From Candidatus Barnesiella excrementavium (lineage in GTDB: Bacteria > Bacteroidota > Bacteroidia > Bacteroidales > Barnesiellaceae): DNA of 64,000 bases. The position numbers and the translations under genes are program-made. Shown here piece after piece: positions 21,257-31,311 of this stretch. Location of the stretch: NCBI GenBank assembly GCA_019115485.1, contig DXDM01000022.1:1-64000 (forward strand). Direction: 5' to 3'. Each line of letters begins with the position of its first letter. Positions within the stretch are counted from its first letter, which is position 1. The notes beneath the pieces are model-generated. The model did no database searches, was not told where the DNA came from, and saw nothing but the letters and a program-made list of their open reading frames with translations.

Positions 21257-22147
21257 CTATTTTCCTCTGGCTCCGTTGCGATATTGTTGGGGAGAGACTC
21301 CCGTGTTGGCTTTGAAGAATTTGCCGAAAGCCGACTGGTCCGAGAAGTTCAGTTCGTCGGCAATTGCCTGTATGGGAAGGTCGGTGTGAAGCAGCAGGCG
21401 GCAGGCTTCGGCATGAAGCAGTCCGGTGATGAAGTAGGCGGCTGTCTTGCCGGTGGTCTTGCGAATGATGCGCGATAGGTAGGAGGGCGAAATTGAAAGG
21501 CTGTGGGCGAAAAACCCGATGTAGTGCTTCTGCTTGTAGTGGGTGATGAGGAGCCCGATGAACTGTTGGAACAGCTGTTCGGAGTGGCTGAGAGTGGCGT
21601 GGGTATGGGCGCGGAGGGTAATCGGTTCGAGGGTTTGCAACAGAACGACGTGCAGCAGGTGGTGCAGAATGTCCTCCTGATAGGGACTCGGGTGCACGAT
21701 GTGGCGGGCGATTTGTTGCAGGTCGGCAGCCAGCGTCTCGGCCATTTCGTGATGCAGGTGCAGTATGGGCGACTGGGTTTGGCAGAAGAAGAGCGGGTAT
21801 TGCCGGTAGGCGGGATCGGTGGCCAGCAGCCGTTCAAACAGCGTGCGTTCGCACAACAGGTGCAGCGCCTTGAAATCGGGGCTTTGCCGGGTGAGCGAGA
21901 CCAGCAGGCTGGGCCAGAAGAGCAGCATGTCGTCGGTGGTTACTGTCTGCTCCCGATAGTTCAGCGAGAAGGTGGCCGAGCCCTGTCGCATCAGCATCAC
22001 CGAGAAGATATCGGCAAAGACCGGCGGTATGGTATCGATGTTCACCAGTCGGCTGTTCATCTCGAAACAGGCCAGACTATTTTTGTATACTTCTTTTATT
22101 TGATGATAATCTGTCAGTTCGCTCAGCCGTATAATGCGTTCCTTCAT
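21257..22147 (-). CDS. AraC-family transcriptional regulator
   Basis: C-terminal double HTH (IGFFAHSLSISPSYLSRIIRKTTGKTAAYFITGLLHAEACRLLLHTDLPIQAIADELNFSDQSAFGKFFKANTGVSPQQYRN). MKERIIRL is the likely start; the ORF track extends to 22219. Confidence 0.93.
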   Translation of the reverse strand: MKERIIRLSELTDYHQIKEVYKNSLACFEMNSRLVNIDTIPPVFADIFSVMLMRQGSATFSLNYREQTVTTDDMLLFWPSLLVSLTRQSPDFKALHLLCERTLFERLLATDPAYRQYPLFFCQTQSPILHLHHEMAETLAADLQQIARHIVHPSPYQEDILHHLLHVVLLQTLEPITLRAHTHATLSHSEQLFQQFIGLLITHYKQKHYIGFFAHSLSISPSYLSRIIRKTTGKTAAYFITGLLHAEACRLLLHTDLPIQAIADELNFSDQSAFGKFFKANTGVSPQQYRNGARGK

Positions 22148-22302
22148 CGTTTTACAGCGATATGTTCCGGGTGGTAAAGATAAGAAATGTTCAGTATTTA
22201 ACCAATAGTGGCCTCTCATTTAACAAGACTCTCCGGGGGAGATTGCCGAACTTTGCACATACAAGAAGAGATATATGTATTAATCGATGAAAGGATAATG
22301 AT

Positions 22303-24213
22303 ATGACAAGACAATGGATTTATGCAAGCGCTTTGTCGCTGATGGCCCTTTGCACGCAGTGCGGTGTGCCGACCCGTCAGGAGATTACCCTGCACGATGC
22401 GCAGGGATGTGAGATGAAGGTGCCGGTGCGCAAGGCGTTGCCGGTCGATGCACCGCGGGTGCGTTATCCGGGTTTCAAACCCGAGAAGTTGGTTTTAAAG
22501 GCCGGCAGTGTGCGGCGCGAGGGGGCCATGCCGTTGCCGTGCGATATTTTGCTCGAACGCGATGTGGCCATCAAATTGCGTGACGGGGTCACGATTTATG
22601 CCGATGTCTTCCGCCCTGTGGGCGATGAGGCTTGTCCGGCCATCTTGGCGTGGAGCCCCTACGGCAAGGAGATTGGCGGGCAGATGCTCGACGATGTACC
22701 CATGCGCTCGGGTGTGCCCTTGAATGCCACTTCGGGGTTGGAGAAGTTCGAGGGACCCGATCCCGCCTATTGGGTGGCCCACGGGTATGCCATTGTCAAT
22801 CCCGATAAGCGTGGTGCCTACATGTCGGAGGGTAATCTGCTCTATTGGGGGCACGAAGATGCCCTTGATGGTTGCGACGTAATCGAGTGGATTGCTTCGC
22901 AGCCGTGGAGCAACGGCAAGGTGGGCATGTCGGGTAATTCGTGGCTCACCGTGTCGCAATGGTTCATTGCCGCCGAGCGTCCCGAGCATCTGGCTGCTAT
23001 TGCCCCGTGGGAGGGATTCTGCGACCACTATCGTGAGTCGGGTACCCGGGGCGGCATACCGGCTCCCGAGTTTCCCGAGATGATTGCCGAGACCTTTGCT
23101 TCGGCTCACGGCATGTTGGAAGACCAGCCACGCATGATTGTCGAGAAGCCTTTCATGTGCGACTACTGGGAGGACAAGGCCGCCCGGGTCGAGAATATCG
23201 AGATACCGGCCTACGTCGTGGCCAGCTATACCAATGCGGTGCACACTCACGGCTCCTTTGCTGGATTTCGCCGCATGGCTTCGAAAGAGAAATGGTTGCG
23301 TGTACACAATACCAGCGAGTGGTTCGACTACTATACGCCCGAGAATGTGGAGGATTTACGCCGCTTCTTCGACCACTATCTGAAAGGTATCGACAACGGT
23401 TGGGAGCAGACGCCGCGGGTGCGCCTGTCGGTGTTGAATCCCGGAGGAACCGATATCGTGGGGCGTGCCGAGGAGGAGTTCCCGTTGGCCCGTACCCAGT
23501 ATCGCAAACTTTACCTGTCGGCTGCCGACAGTGCCTTGTGCACCACCTTGCCCGACAGGCAGGCTGTGAGTGAGTACCAGTCGGACAGTGCCCGCCACGA
23601 GGTGACCTACCGCTATCGCATGGAGAAGCCTACCGAGCTGACCGGCTACATGAAGCTGCACCTGTGGGTATCGGCACCCGACCACGATGATATGGATCTG
23701 GCCGTGCGGGTAGAAAAACTCTCGCGCGACGGTCAGCCGCTTCCCGACCGCATGGGCAATATCATTGCCGCTACCGGGTTGATGCGGGTATCGATGCGCC
23801 AGTTGGACGAGACTCGCTCGACCGAGGCCGAACCCTACTACACCTTTACCACCGAGCAGAAGTTGAAGCCGGGTGAGATTGTTCCCGTCGAGATTGAGAT
23901 ATGGCCCATGGGGCTCTACTTCGACGAGGGCGAAATGCTGCAACTCACCGTAGGGGCCTATCAACCGGCCAATGCCGTCATACCTTTTGGGTCGGCTTCG
24001 ATTTCGGTTCCGCGCGAGGGATATACCTTCATGCCGGGGCAGCCGGTCGAGATGATTACCGTGGGAGGCAATGCCACCCAGTGCGCCGACCCGACCGAGG
24101 TGGTCGTTTCGCCGGCCACTCACAATGCCGGGCGCCATTGCATCTACACCGGCGGGCCGTATGACAGCTATCTCTACGTGCCCGAAATCCCGACCGGTAC
24201 ACAAGCCGAATAG
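22303..24213 (+). CDS. CocE/NonD (S15-like X-Pro dipeptidyl-peptidase) family hydrolase lipoprotein
   Basis: DGVTIYADVFRP, nucleophile motif GKVGMSGNSWL, C-terminal jelly-roll; lipobox-like LCTQC. Confidence 0.9.
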   Translation: MTRQWIYASALSLMALCTQCGVPTRQEITLHDAQGCEMKVPVRKALPVDAPRVRYPGFKPEKLVLKAGSVRREGAMPLPCDILLERDVAIKLRDGVTIYADVFRPVGDEACPAILAWSPYGKEIGGQMLDDVPMRSGVPLNATSGLEKFEGPDPAYWVAHGYAIVNPDKRGAYMSEGNLLYWGHEDALDGCDVIEWIASQPWSNGKVGMSGNSWLTVSQWFIAAERPEHLAAIAPWEGFCDHYRESGTRGGIPAPEFPEMIAETFASAHGMLEDQPRMIVEKPFMCDYWEDKAARVENIEIPAYVVASYTNAVHTHGSFAGFRRMASKEKWLRVHNTSEWFDYYTPENVEDLRRFFDHYLKGIDNGWEQTPRVRLSVLNPGGTDIVGRAEEEFPLARTQYRKLYLSAADSALCTTLPDRQAVSEYQSDSARHEVTYRYRMEKPTELTGYMKLHLWVSAPDHDDMDLAVRVEKLSRDGQPLPDRMGNIIAATGLMRVSMRQLDETRSTEAEPYYTFTTEQKLKPGEIVPVEIEIWPMGLYFDEGEMLQLTVGAYQPANAVIPFGSASISVPREGYTFMPGQPVEMITVGGNATQCADPTEVVVSPATHNAGRHCIYTGGPYDSYLYVPEIPTGTQAE

Positions 24214-24437
24214 GATCAATCATCATACACCCTCATATCATCGAAAGGGGAGGGGCATTTCATGGCAGTGGAACGTTTCTCCCCTTTGTCTGTTCAGGAG
24301 ATGCGGCTCCCGAGTGTAGCCGCCGGGAAACTCTGCCCCCCTGCGGTTTATCCCTTTTGGGTGGGGCTGGCACGACCGTGACGGACAAAAGGGTAGAGAA
24401 TATGGCTTCCGATGGTTATAATCCCAGTTAAATTTTT

Positions 24438-24445
24438 TACATTTG
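24438..24445 (+). promoter_or_regulatory. Candidate -7 box for nadE
   Basis: TACATTTG, 24 nt upstream of the ATG at 24469. Confidence 0.45.
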
Positions 24446-24468
24446 TCGACACTAACCCCCGAGAGGAT

Positions 24469-26397
24469 ATGGTACAAAATTTCGGATTCGTAAAAGTGGC
24501 GGCGGCTGTCCCCGGTGTGGAGGTGGCCGATTGCCGATATAATACCCAGGAGATAGCGCGACAGATTACCGAGGCCGAGCGTCTGGGCGTGCAAATCATC
24601 GTCTTTCCTGAACTGTCGATTACGGCTTATACCTGTGGCGACTTGTTCGGGCACACCCTGCTGATCGAGCAGGCACAGCAAGCCCTGTCGCAGTTGCTCG
24701 ACGCGACCGCCTCTTGCCCGCTGTTGTGTGTGGCGGGTATACCGGTGGCGTGGGGCAACAGTCTGTACAACTGCGCCGTGGCGTTTCAACGGGGTCAGAT
24801 TCTGGGCGTGGTACCCAAGAGCTATCTGCCCAATTACAAAGAGTTTTACGAGGAGCGTTGGTTTGCCTCGGGCCTTGCGGTCACGGGCGAGACGGTCGAT
24901 TTGTGCGGCCGGCGGGTTCCCTTCGGTACCGACCTGCTCTTCGAGAGTGCCGGCGCGGTAGTCGGGATTGAGTTGTGCGAAGACCTGTGGGTCCCCATTC
25001 CCCCCAGCTCCTACCAGGCGCGGCAGGGAGCCGATATCCTTCTCAACCTCTCGGCTACGAACGAGTTGATCGGGAAGCACCACTACCTGCTTTCGCTCCT
25101 GAGGCAGCAGTCGGCCCGCTGTCTGGCCGGGTATGTCTACGCCTCGGCCGGGTTTGGCGAGTCGTCGACCGACCTGGTTTTCGCCGGGAACGGTATCGTG
25201 GTGGAGAATGGTTCGATACTGGCTCAGACCGAACGCTTCGTACAAACTCCCCGCCTGGCGGTAAGCGAAATCGATGTGGAGCGGTTGCGTAGCGAGCGGC
25301 GGGTGAAGAACTCGTTTGCACAGGGTTTCGACCCCAAGGGGCGCCCGGTGCGTCGCATTCCCTTCGAGTTGGCCGACGTGCCTTTGCAGCTGACCCGCCC
25401 GGTTGAGTCGCGTCCCTTCGTTCCGGCCGATTCCTCCACGCTGCGCGACCGTTGCGAGGAGATTCTCTCCATGCAGGCGGCCGGATTGGCCAAGCGGCTG
25501 GTTCACACCCGGGCGCAGAGTGCCGTGATTGGTATCTCGGGTGGTCTCGATTCGACCCTGGCTCTGCTGGTAGCGGTGAAGGCTTTCGACCGGTTGGGCG
25601 AGCCACGTCAAAAAATCATCGGGGTGACCATGCCGGGCTTCGGTACAACCGGGCGCACTTACCGCAATGCGGTGGCGCTGATGCAGGCATTGGGTATTAC
25701 GTTGCGCGAAATCTCTATCCGCGAGGCGTGCGAACTCCATTTCAGGGATATCGGGCACGATATGGCGGTGCAAGATGTCACCTATGAAAACTCGCAGGCC
25801 CGGGAGCGGACGCAGATATTGATGGATATTGCCAACCAGACGGGCGGCCTGGTGGTGGGTACCGGCGACTTGTCGGAACTGGCGCTGGGGTGGGCTACCT
25901 ACAATGGCGACCACATGTCGATGTATGGCGTTTCGACCAGCATTCCCAAGACGTTGGTGAAATATCTGGTGCAGTGGGTGGCCGAGAACGAATTGACGGG
26001 CGAGGCGCGCGATACGCTGCTCGATATCGTGAATACCCCGATTAGTCCCGAGCTGATTCCGGCCGACGAAAAGGGCGAGATTAAGCAGAAGACCGAGGAT
26101 TTGGTGGGGCCCTATGTACTGCACGATTTCTTCCTCTACAACATGCTTCGGTTCGGGTTCTCACCGGCCAAGCTCTATTTCCTGGCCCGGTATGCCTTCA
26201 AGGGCGAGTTTGACGACGAGACCATCAAGAAGTGGCTGAAAGTCTTCTGCCGCCGATTCTTCAACCAGCAGTTCAAGCGCTCCTGTCTGCCCGACGGGCC
26301 CAAGGTCGGTTCGGTGAGCTTGTCGCCGCGGGGCGACTGGCGCATGCCCAGCGACGCGTCGAGTGTCCTGTGGTTGCGCGAGTGCGACGAGTTGTAA
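24469..26397 (+). CDS. nadE: Glutamine-dependent NAD+ synthetase
   Basis: N-terminal nitrilase-type glutaminase plus C-terminal NAD synthase domain (GISGGLDSTLALLVAV, VVGTGDLSELALGWATYNGDHMSMYGVS). Start moved from 24412 because the -7 box overlaps the longer version. Confidence 0.95.
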   Translation: MVQNFGFVKVAAAVPGVEVADCRYNTQEIARQITEAERLGVQIIVFPELSITAYTCGDLFGHTLLIEQAQQALSQLLDATASCPLLCVAGIPVAWGNSLYNCAVAFQRGQILGVVPKSYLPNYKEFYEERWFASGLAVTGETVDLCGRRVPFGTDLLFESAGAVVGIELCEDLWVPIPPSSYQARQGADILLNLSATNELIGKHHYLLSLLRQQSARCLAGYVYASAGFGESSTDLVFAGNGIVVENGSILAQTERFVQTPRLAVSEIDVERLRSERRVKNSFAQGFDPKGRPVRRIPFELADVPLQLTRPVESRPFVPADSSTLRDRCEEILSMQAAGLAKRLVHTRAQSAVIGISGGLDSTLALLVAVKAFDRLGEPRQKIIGVTMPGFGTTGRTYRNAVALMQALGITLREISIREACELHFRDIGHDMAVQDVTYENSQARERTQILMDIANQTGGLVVGTGDLSELALGWATYNGDHMSMYGVSTSIPKTLVKYLVQWVAENELTGEARDTLLDIVNTPISPELIPADEKGEIKQKTEDLVGPYVLHDFFLYNMLRFGFSPAKLYFLARYAFKGEFDDETIKKWLKVFCRRFFNQQFKRSCLPDGPKVGSVSLSPRGDWRMPSDASSVLWLRECDEL

Positions 26398-26452
26398 CGA
26401 TAAGATTATACGATAAGCATAGAATAGAACAACGAGGCGAGTCGGGAGGGCG

Positions 26453-29400
26453 TTACTGCTCTTCCGACTCGTTTGGTTTTACGGCCGGTTGACGTTGTAC
26501 GGTCGAGGCCGAGTCGGCCGGTAGAGCGGGAGCCGCAGGCACGGTGGTTGGTTGGCTGTTGCGTATGGAGTCGGTCGGAGCTTGTACGGGTGTGGCGGGT
26601 TGTGCGCTGCGTGCGGTATCGGTCGATGCCGGTCGGGGAGTCCGCCGGAACAGGTCGGCCCAATTGTTGAAGTCGTGCCGCAACATGATACCCACACCCT
26701 GCGTCGTGAGGGCCGACTTGATGTAGTAGTTCTGGTCGTTGTAGTGGTTGTAGGCTTTGAGTCGTATGGTGCCGCTCTTGTTGAGCAGATATTCCAGGTC
26801 GAAGTCGCCGATGAAGGTGTTGTTGTTCATCGTGTTGTCGCGGTATCCGAAGTTGCCGTTGAAAATCAGCCGGTTGTTCAGCAACTGGCTCGACAGGGCG
26901 AGGTCCACCTCCATGTCGGAGAAGTCGCCCTTTTCGCTGCGGAAATTCGGCGAGATGTTCCAGTTGTCGCTCAGTTGTCCCAGAATATTCCCCAGCTGTG
27001 ACGAGAGGGTCGACGAGGCCACCGATACCAACTCGTTGTTCCGGGTCTGCCCCATGTTCATGAAGTCGGGGGTGTAGAAGCGGTTCAGTGCCAGCAGGTA
27101 GATGATTTGCCGGTTCATCATGTCGTTGGTACTGATGATGCTGCGCACCCGTCGGTCCACATCTTGGGTGAGGGTAGGGAAAGCGATGTCGAACGAGAGG
27201 TCGGGACGGCGCACGTCGCCCGCCACGTTCAGAATCGTCTGCACCGGTACGGTGGTACGGGTCAGCTCCTTGTCGTTGGCAAAGGTCTCGTCGAGGTCGA
27301 GCAGGTTGGCCGTGAGCGAGTAGATGGCCGATATGTCGAGGTTGGTCGCCATGGGGTCGCCGTGGAAGGAGACCCGGCTCCCCTCCTTGATGGAGAAGTC
27401 GCGGGTGATGATGTCCTGCAAGCTGAAATTGTAGCTACCCTTTTCCAGCACATACGAGCCGTAGAGTTTCATGTCGTCGTCCATCGAGTTGTATTCCAGT
27501 CGGATACTGCCTCGGCCGGTCGCCTTGATCATGTCGCCGGTCGATTTGTCCATGACCAGATTCATGCGGGCCTGGTTGGTCGCCTCGATTTGAAGATTGA
27601 GGGCCAGGATACTGTTCTCCTGAGCCGTCGACTCTTCGAGCATGCGGGCATTGTTTCTGATGGCGATGCTGTCGATTTGGCTCTCCGGAGCCTCGGCAGC
27701 CTGTTTGCTCGAATTGGTAAAGGTGATAAAGTCATATTCGCCGGCAGCTTCCGACCCCGACAGGACGAAAGTGAATTTCGACTGGTCGCCGGTCGACATG
27801 TTGACGTCAATCTGGTTGTAGCCCGGTACCCCCTTGATCAGGGCCGAGCCCGTGCCGTAGATGGTTCCGTAGTAGGTAGGGCTCTGGCGCTCGGTCATGT
27901 CGTAGGCCAGGAAGTCGCGGGCATCGGTGATGGCGATGTCGTAGGCGAGGTCCTTGAAGTTGTGGTGCGTGAGCCAGCCCGAGCCCTTGGCCGTGTGGCG
28001 CAGTTTGTCGTAGACGGTCACGTTGTCGAACCAGATGCGGGTAGGCGAGAGGTGTATGCTGTCGGTGAGCGTATAGCGGGTGTTGAGGTAGTCGATGCCG
28101 AAATTGAAGTTCTCGACATAGGCGTCGCCGGTCACGTTGAGCGCCTTGAACCGGCCGTAGAAGTCGATGTGTCCGCTGGCCACACCCGAGAGGTCGGTCA
28201 TGACCGTGCCCACAAAGGGGCGCAGGAAGGCGATGTTCAGTCGGTCGGGGTCGAACGAGAGGGACAGCGAGTCGCGGGTGGGGAAGATGTAGCCGTCGAT
28301 GTAGGTCTGCCGCTCCTCCTTGTTCTCGACAAACCCCTTCATGAGGATACCTTGATTGTCGTTGTCCCACATGCTGAACAAGTGCAGGTCGCCGAATACC
28401 GCATCGTTGTAGGCAAAGTCGGTCACGTCGAACTGCTCGGTGCTCAGTCGGGGTGCCCCGGTGAAGAGGTGGGAGGCCACCAGATTGCCGGTAGCCTGAC
28501 CTCCGAACGATACATGCCTGATGTTGAGTGTGCCGAAGATGTAGCCCAGGTCTACGTCGTTGAGCTGTATGTTCAGCTCGTCGTCCTCCTGGTCCGAAGC
28601 CACTCCGTCGATGAGTATGTACTGGGGGGCGTGTGAGATTTCAAAGTCGTGCACCTCGACGCGCTTGTTGCGGACGGTGAGCTCGGCCGGTTTCATCTGC
28701 CAGATGGTATCGTTGAATATCAGTTTCGAGGGGTTGATGCGGGTGGTGATGAGCAGTTCGTTTTCGTCGGGCGTGCGCGAGAACCGGGTTGAGGTATTCA
28801 GCTCGCCGTAGAAGGTCGACTGCGTGTCGTTGTTCCAGTTGAGCGTCAGGTCGAGGTTGTCCTGATGGGCTTTGCTGCGCAGGCTCCACGTGGTGCGCAC
28901 CTGTTTTTTGTTGTAGGTGTTGCTTTCGATTGAAAGAGATATGTCGGTGCTGTCTTGTCGGGCGGTAATGAAAGAATCCTCGATGTGGCGCCGTTTGTAC
29001 CAGAGGTGGGGTATCTGTCCCGTGATGAGGGCCGTGCTGCGATGGCTGTTCATCTCGCCTTCGATGACGGCCCGGTCGGTGAAGGTGACCGGCAGGTCGA
29101 ATACCTGGGCCATGTGCATGTTGGGTTCGATGGTGAATCGGAACTTGAAATCGTTGAGCGGTGTCTGCTCCTCCCGGCTCTTTTTCTTCTCCTTCTTCTG
29201 TCGGGCAACCGATGAACTTTCTTGGGGCTGAGCCATGAGCGAAGGCAGGGCCTGGGTGATGAGACGTTGCAACGACTGTTTCAGGGTCGAGAACCGGTAG
29301 TCGCCCTCGATCCAGCCGTTGAGGTAGTCGGAGGTGACGGCGATGCTCTTGGGCGTGTGTCGGTTGTGAGCCTCGATACTCAGTCGGTCGAGTTTGAAGA

Positions 29401-31144
29401 TATCGTTCGGCTTGGTGAAGGTGAGGCTGTCGAGTGTCACAGCCCCCTCGGCGTTGTCGAGGCTGTTGCCGGTGAACTGAGCCGTGACGTTGAATCCCAG
29501 TTTGGAGCCTTCGTACCGGGGCATGAGCCGCAGTTCGGCCACGTTGATGTCGCGGGCCTGTACGGTGAGGTCAAACTCCGATTCCTGCCGGTTCAGCCAG
29601 GCAAATCCCTCGACCTGTACCCGTCCGTTCGGGTCGTCGATGCGGGCGACACCGTTGTAGCGGTTGTCGCCGAACTCGCCGTTGAGGGTTATGTTCTCAT
29701 ACGGATAGCCTTTGTATTCGAAGTAGTCGACCGTCCCCGCCAGTTTGCCCGAGGGTGCCTGGTAGCGGTTTTTGCGGCTGTCGAGTTCTACCTTGAAGAC
29801 GATTTCGCCATAGGGATTCCCCTCGGCAAAGAGTCCGTTCAGGTTGAATTTTTGTGTCTCGATGAGGCCCGAATAGTGTACCGCTCCCAGGGTTTGGCTC
29901 TGTTTGACGGCCACGTCGGAGTGAATGGTACCCAGGTCGGTGGTGAGGGTACCGCAGGCCGTGAGGTCACGGTGCTGGTTGGTGATGTCGCCGTTGAACC
30001 GCACGTTGCCCAGTCGGGCGATGATTTGGCGCTGTTCGTCGGTGAGTGCGGGTATCTTGGAGAGGATAGCCTCTATCCCTTCGGCCGAGGCGTTGACCGT
30101 AATCGGATCGCACACGATGCTGCGGTTGGCGGCATCGGTTATCCGTTTGACGGCGATTTGGCTGTGGGTGGTGATGCTCCCTTTCCCGAAATCGAAGTCG
30201 AAGGTGTGGACGTAGAAGTCGTTGGGGGTTCCCGACAGATGTACCGTGAGGTCGGCCGAGGTCTCTATCTCGTCGAGCAGCGGGACGAAGGGGGCTATGT
30301 CGGGAAGCGATACTTGGGCATGCGGTATTTGCAGCGAGAAGCGGGTCTCGTTGAGAATCCGTTCGGTCGAGAGCGAGTCGGGCAAGGTAGCCGTCAAGGG
30401 TTTTATCTCGATGTGACTGCCTGGCAACTGTATCTTGAAATCACTGAGGTGAGCCTGTTGCCGGTTCGCCTCAATCTTGAATTGCAGGCGGTTGAGCGAG
30501 AATCCCGACCGCTCGTCAAAGGCCAGCCGCTTGATCGATACATTCACCGAGTCGTTGGTAAGTGACTTGATGGAGAGTTTCGACAAGAGATTTTTCACCT
30601 CGATGTGGTTCGGGTCGAACCGTCCCGGCTCGGCCGGCGTTGCCGACAGCAGGTCGTAGCGTATTTGGCCGCGGCGAACGATGGCGTTGTTTATCCTGAA
30701 TCTGATTTTCTCCTTGGGCTTGTCCGATTTGCTTTTGAAGGCGTCGATGACAAATTGCAGGTTGGTTGTCGTGTCGGGGGTGGCTCGGGTGATGCGGGCA
30801 TCGAGACCGAAGAGCTGGATATTGGTGAAGACCAGCTCCTTGTCGAAGATGAGGTTGGAGAGGGCGATACCCGCCGCCACCTTGTTGGCATAGAGCAGTG
30901 TGTCGCCTTTCAGGTCGGGGAGGTAGACCCCGAAGAGTTCGAGCTTGTTGAAGGGCGAGAACTGTATGCGGTCGATACTCACGGGAGTGCCCAGCAGGGC
31001 CGACAGCTCCTTTACCCCGGTCTGCCTGGCCCGGTCCTGGATACCGGGAATAGAGAGCAGGATATAAGAAAGCGTGTATATCGCTATGACAGAGATGATA
31101 ACGATATGCACGATTAAACGAAATGCCCAGTAGAATTTCCTCAT
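26453..31144 (-). CDS. tamB: TamB/DUF490-family translocation and assembly module protein
   Basis: Single N-terminal TM helix, very long beta-rich AsmA-like region, TamB C-terminal domain (NWNISPNFRSEKGDFSDMEVDLALSSQLLNNRLIFNGNFGYRDN...DFDLEYLLNKSGTIRLKAYNHYND). Confidence 0.9.
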   Translation of the reverse strand: MRKFYWAFRLIVHIVIISVIAIYTLSYILLSIPGIQDRARQTGVKELSALLGTPVSIDRIQFSPFNKLELFGVYLPDLKGDTLLYANKVAAGIALSNLIFDKELVFTNIQLFGLDARITRATPDTTTNLQFVIDAFKSKSDKPKEKIRFRINNAIVRRGQIRYDLLSATPAEPGRFDPNHIEVKNLLSKLSIKSLTNDSVNVSIKRLAFDERSGFSLNRLQFKIEANRQQAHLSDFKIQLPGSHIEIKPLTATLPDSLSTERILNETRFSLQIPHAQVSLPDIAPFVPLLDEIETSADLTVHLSGTPNDFYVHTFDFDFGKGSITTHSQIAVKRITDAANRSIVCDPITVNASAEGIEAILSKIPALTDEQRQIIARLGNVRFNGDITNQHRDLTACGTLTTDLGTIHSDVAVKQSQTLGAVHYSGLIETQKFNLNGLFAEGNPYGEIVFKVELDSRKNRYQAPSGKLAGTVDYFEYKGYPYENITLNGEFGDNRYNGVARIDDPNGRVQVEGFAWLNRQESEFDLTVQARDINVAELRLMPRYEGSKLGFNVTAQFTGNSLDNAEGAVTLDSLTFTKPNDIFKLDRLSIEAHNRHTPKSIAVTSDYLNGWIEGDYRFSTLKQSLQRLITQALPSLMAQPQESSSVARQKKEKKKSREEQTPLNDFKFRFTIEPNMHMAQVFDLPVTFTDRAVIEGEMNSHRSTALITGQIPHLWYKRRHIEDSFITARQDSTDISLSIESNTYNKKQVRTTWSLRSKAHQDNLDLTLNWNNDTQSTFYGELNTSTRFSRTPDENELLITTRINPSKLIFNDTIWQMKPAELTVRNKRVEVHDFEISHAPQYILIDGVASDQEDDELNIQLNDVDLGYIFGTLNIRHVSFGGQATGNLVASHLFTGAPRLSTEQFDVTDFAYNDAVFGDLHLFSMWDNDNQGILMKGFVENKEERQTYIDGYIFPTRDSLSLSFDPDRLNIAFLRPFVGTVMTDLSGVASGHIDFYGRFKALNVTGDAYVENFNFGIDYLNTRYTLTDSIHLSPTRIWFDNVTVYDKLRHTAKGSGWLTHHNFKDLAYDIAITDARDFLAYDMTERQSPTYYGTIYGTGSALIKGVPGYNQIDVNMSTGDQSKFTFVLSGSEAAGEYDFITFTNSSKQAAEAPESQIDSIAIRNNARMLEESTAQENSILALNLQIEATNQARMNLVMDKSTGDMIKATGRGSIRLEYNSMDDDMKLYGSYVLEKGSYNFSLQDIITRDFSIKEGSRVSFHGDPMATNLDISAIYSLTANLLDLDETFANDKELTRTTVPVQTILNVAGDVRRPDLSFDIAFPTLTQDVDRRVRSIISTNDMMNRQIIYLLALNRFYTPDFMNMGQTRNNELVSVASSTLSSQLGNILGQLSDNWNISPNFRSEKGDFSDMEVDLALSSQLLNNRLIFNGNFGYRDNTMNNNTFIGDFDLEYLLNKSGTIRLKAYNHYNDQNYYIKSALTTQGVGIMLRHDFNNWADLFRRTPRPASTDTARSAQPATPVQAPTDSIRNSQPTTVPAAPALPADSASTVQRQPAVKPNESEEQ

Positions 31145-31311
31145 ATTTAAAACGATACAAAAATAGTGTATCCTTTTGAAAGTTCCGACAGAATAGGCCC
31201 TTTTCTTTTGGACGGTCGTATGAAAAAAAATGTAAAGGCGGCCGCTTTTTGGTTATAAATATGTACTTTTGCACACCTATAAAAACGACAAGAAAGATAA
31301 ACGATACGGAT

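Noticed and set aside
24214-24468. Riboswitch upstream of nadE
   Set aside because: Hairpins exist but match no riboswitch consensus I know, and the apparent promoter lies downstream of them; kept only as an unexplained structured region.
24238-26124. 628-aa minus-strand ORF
   Set aside because: Shadow of nadE.
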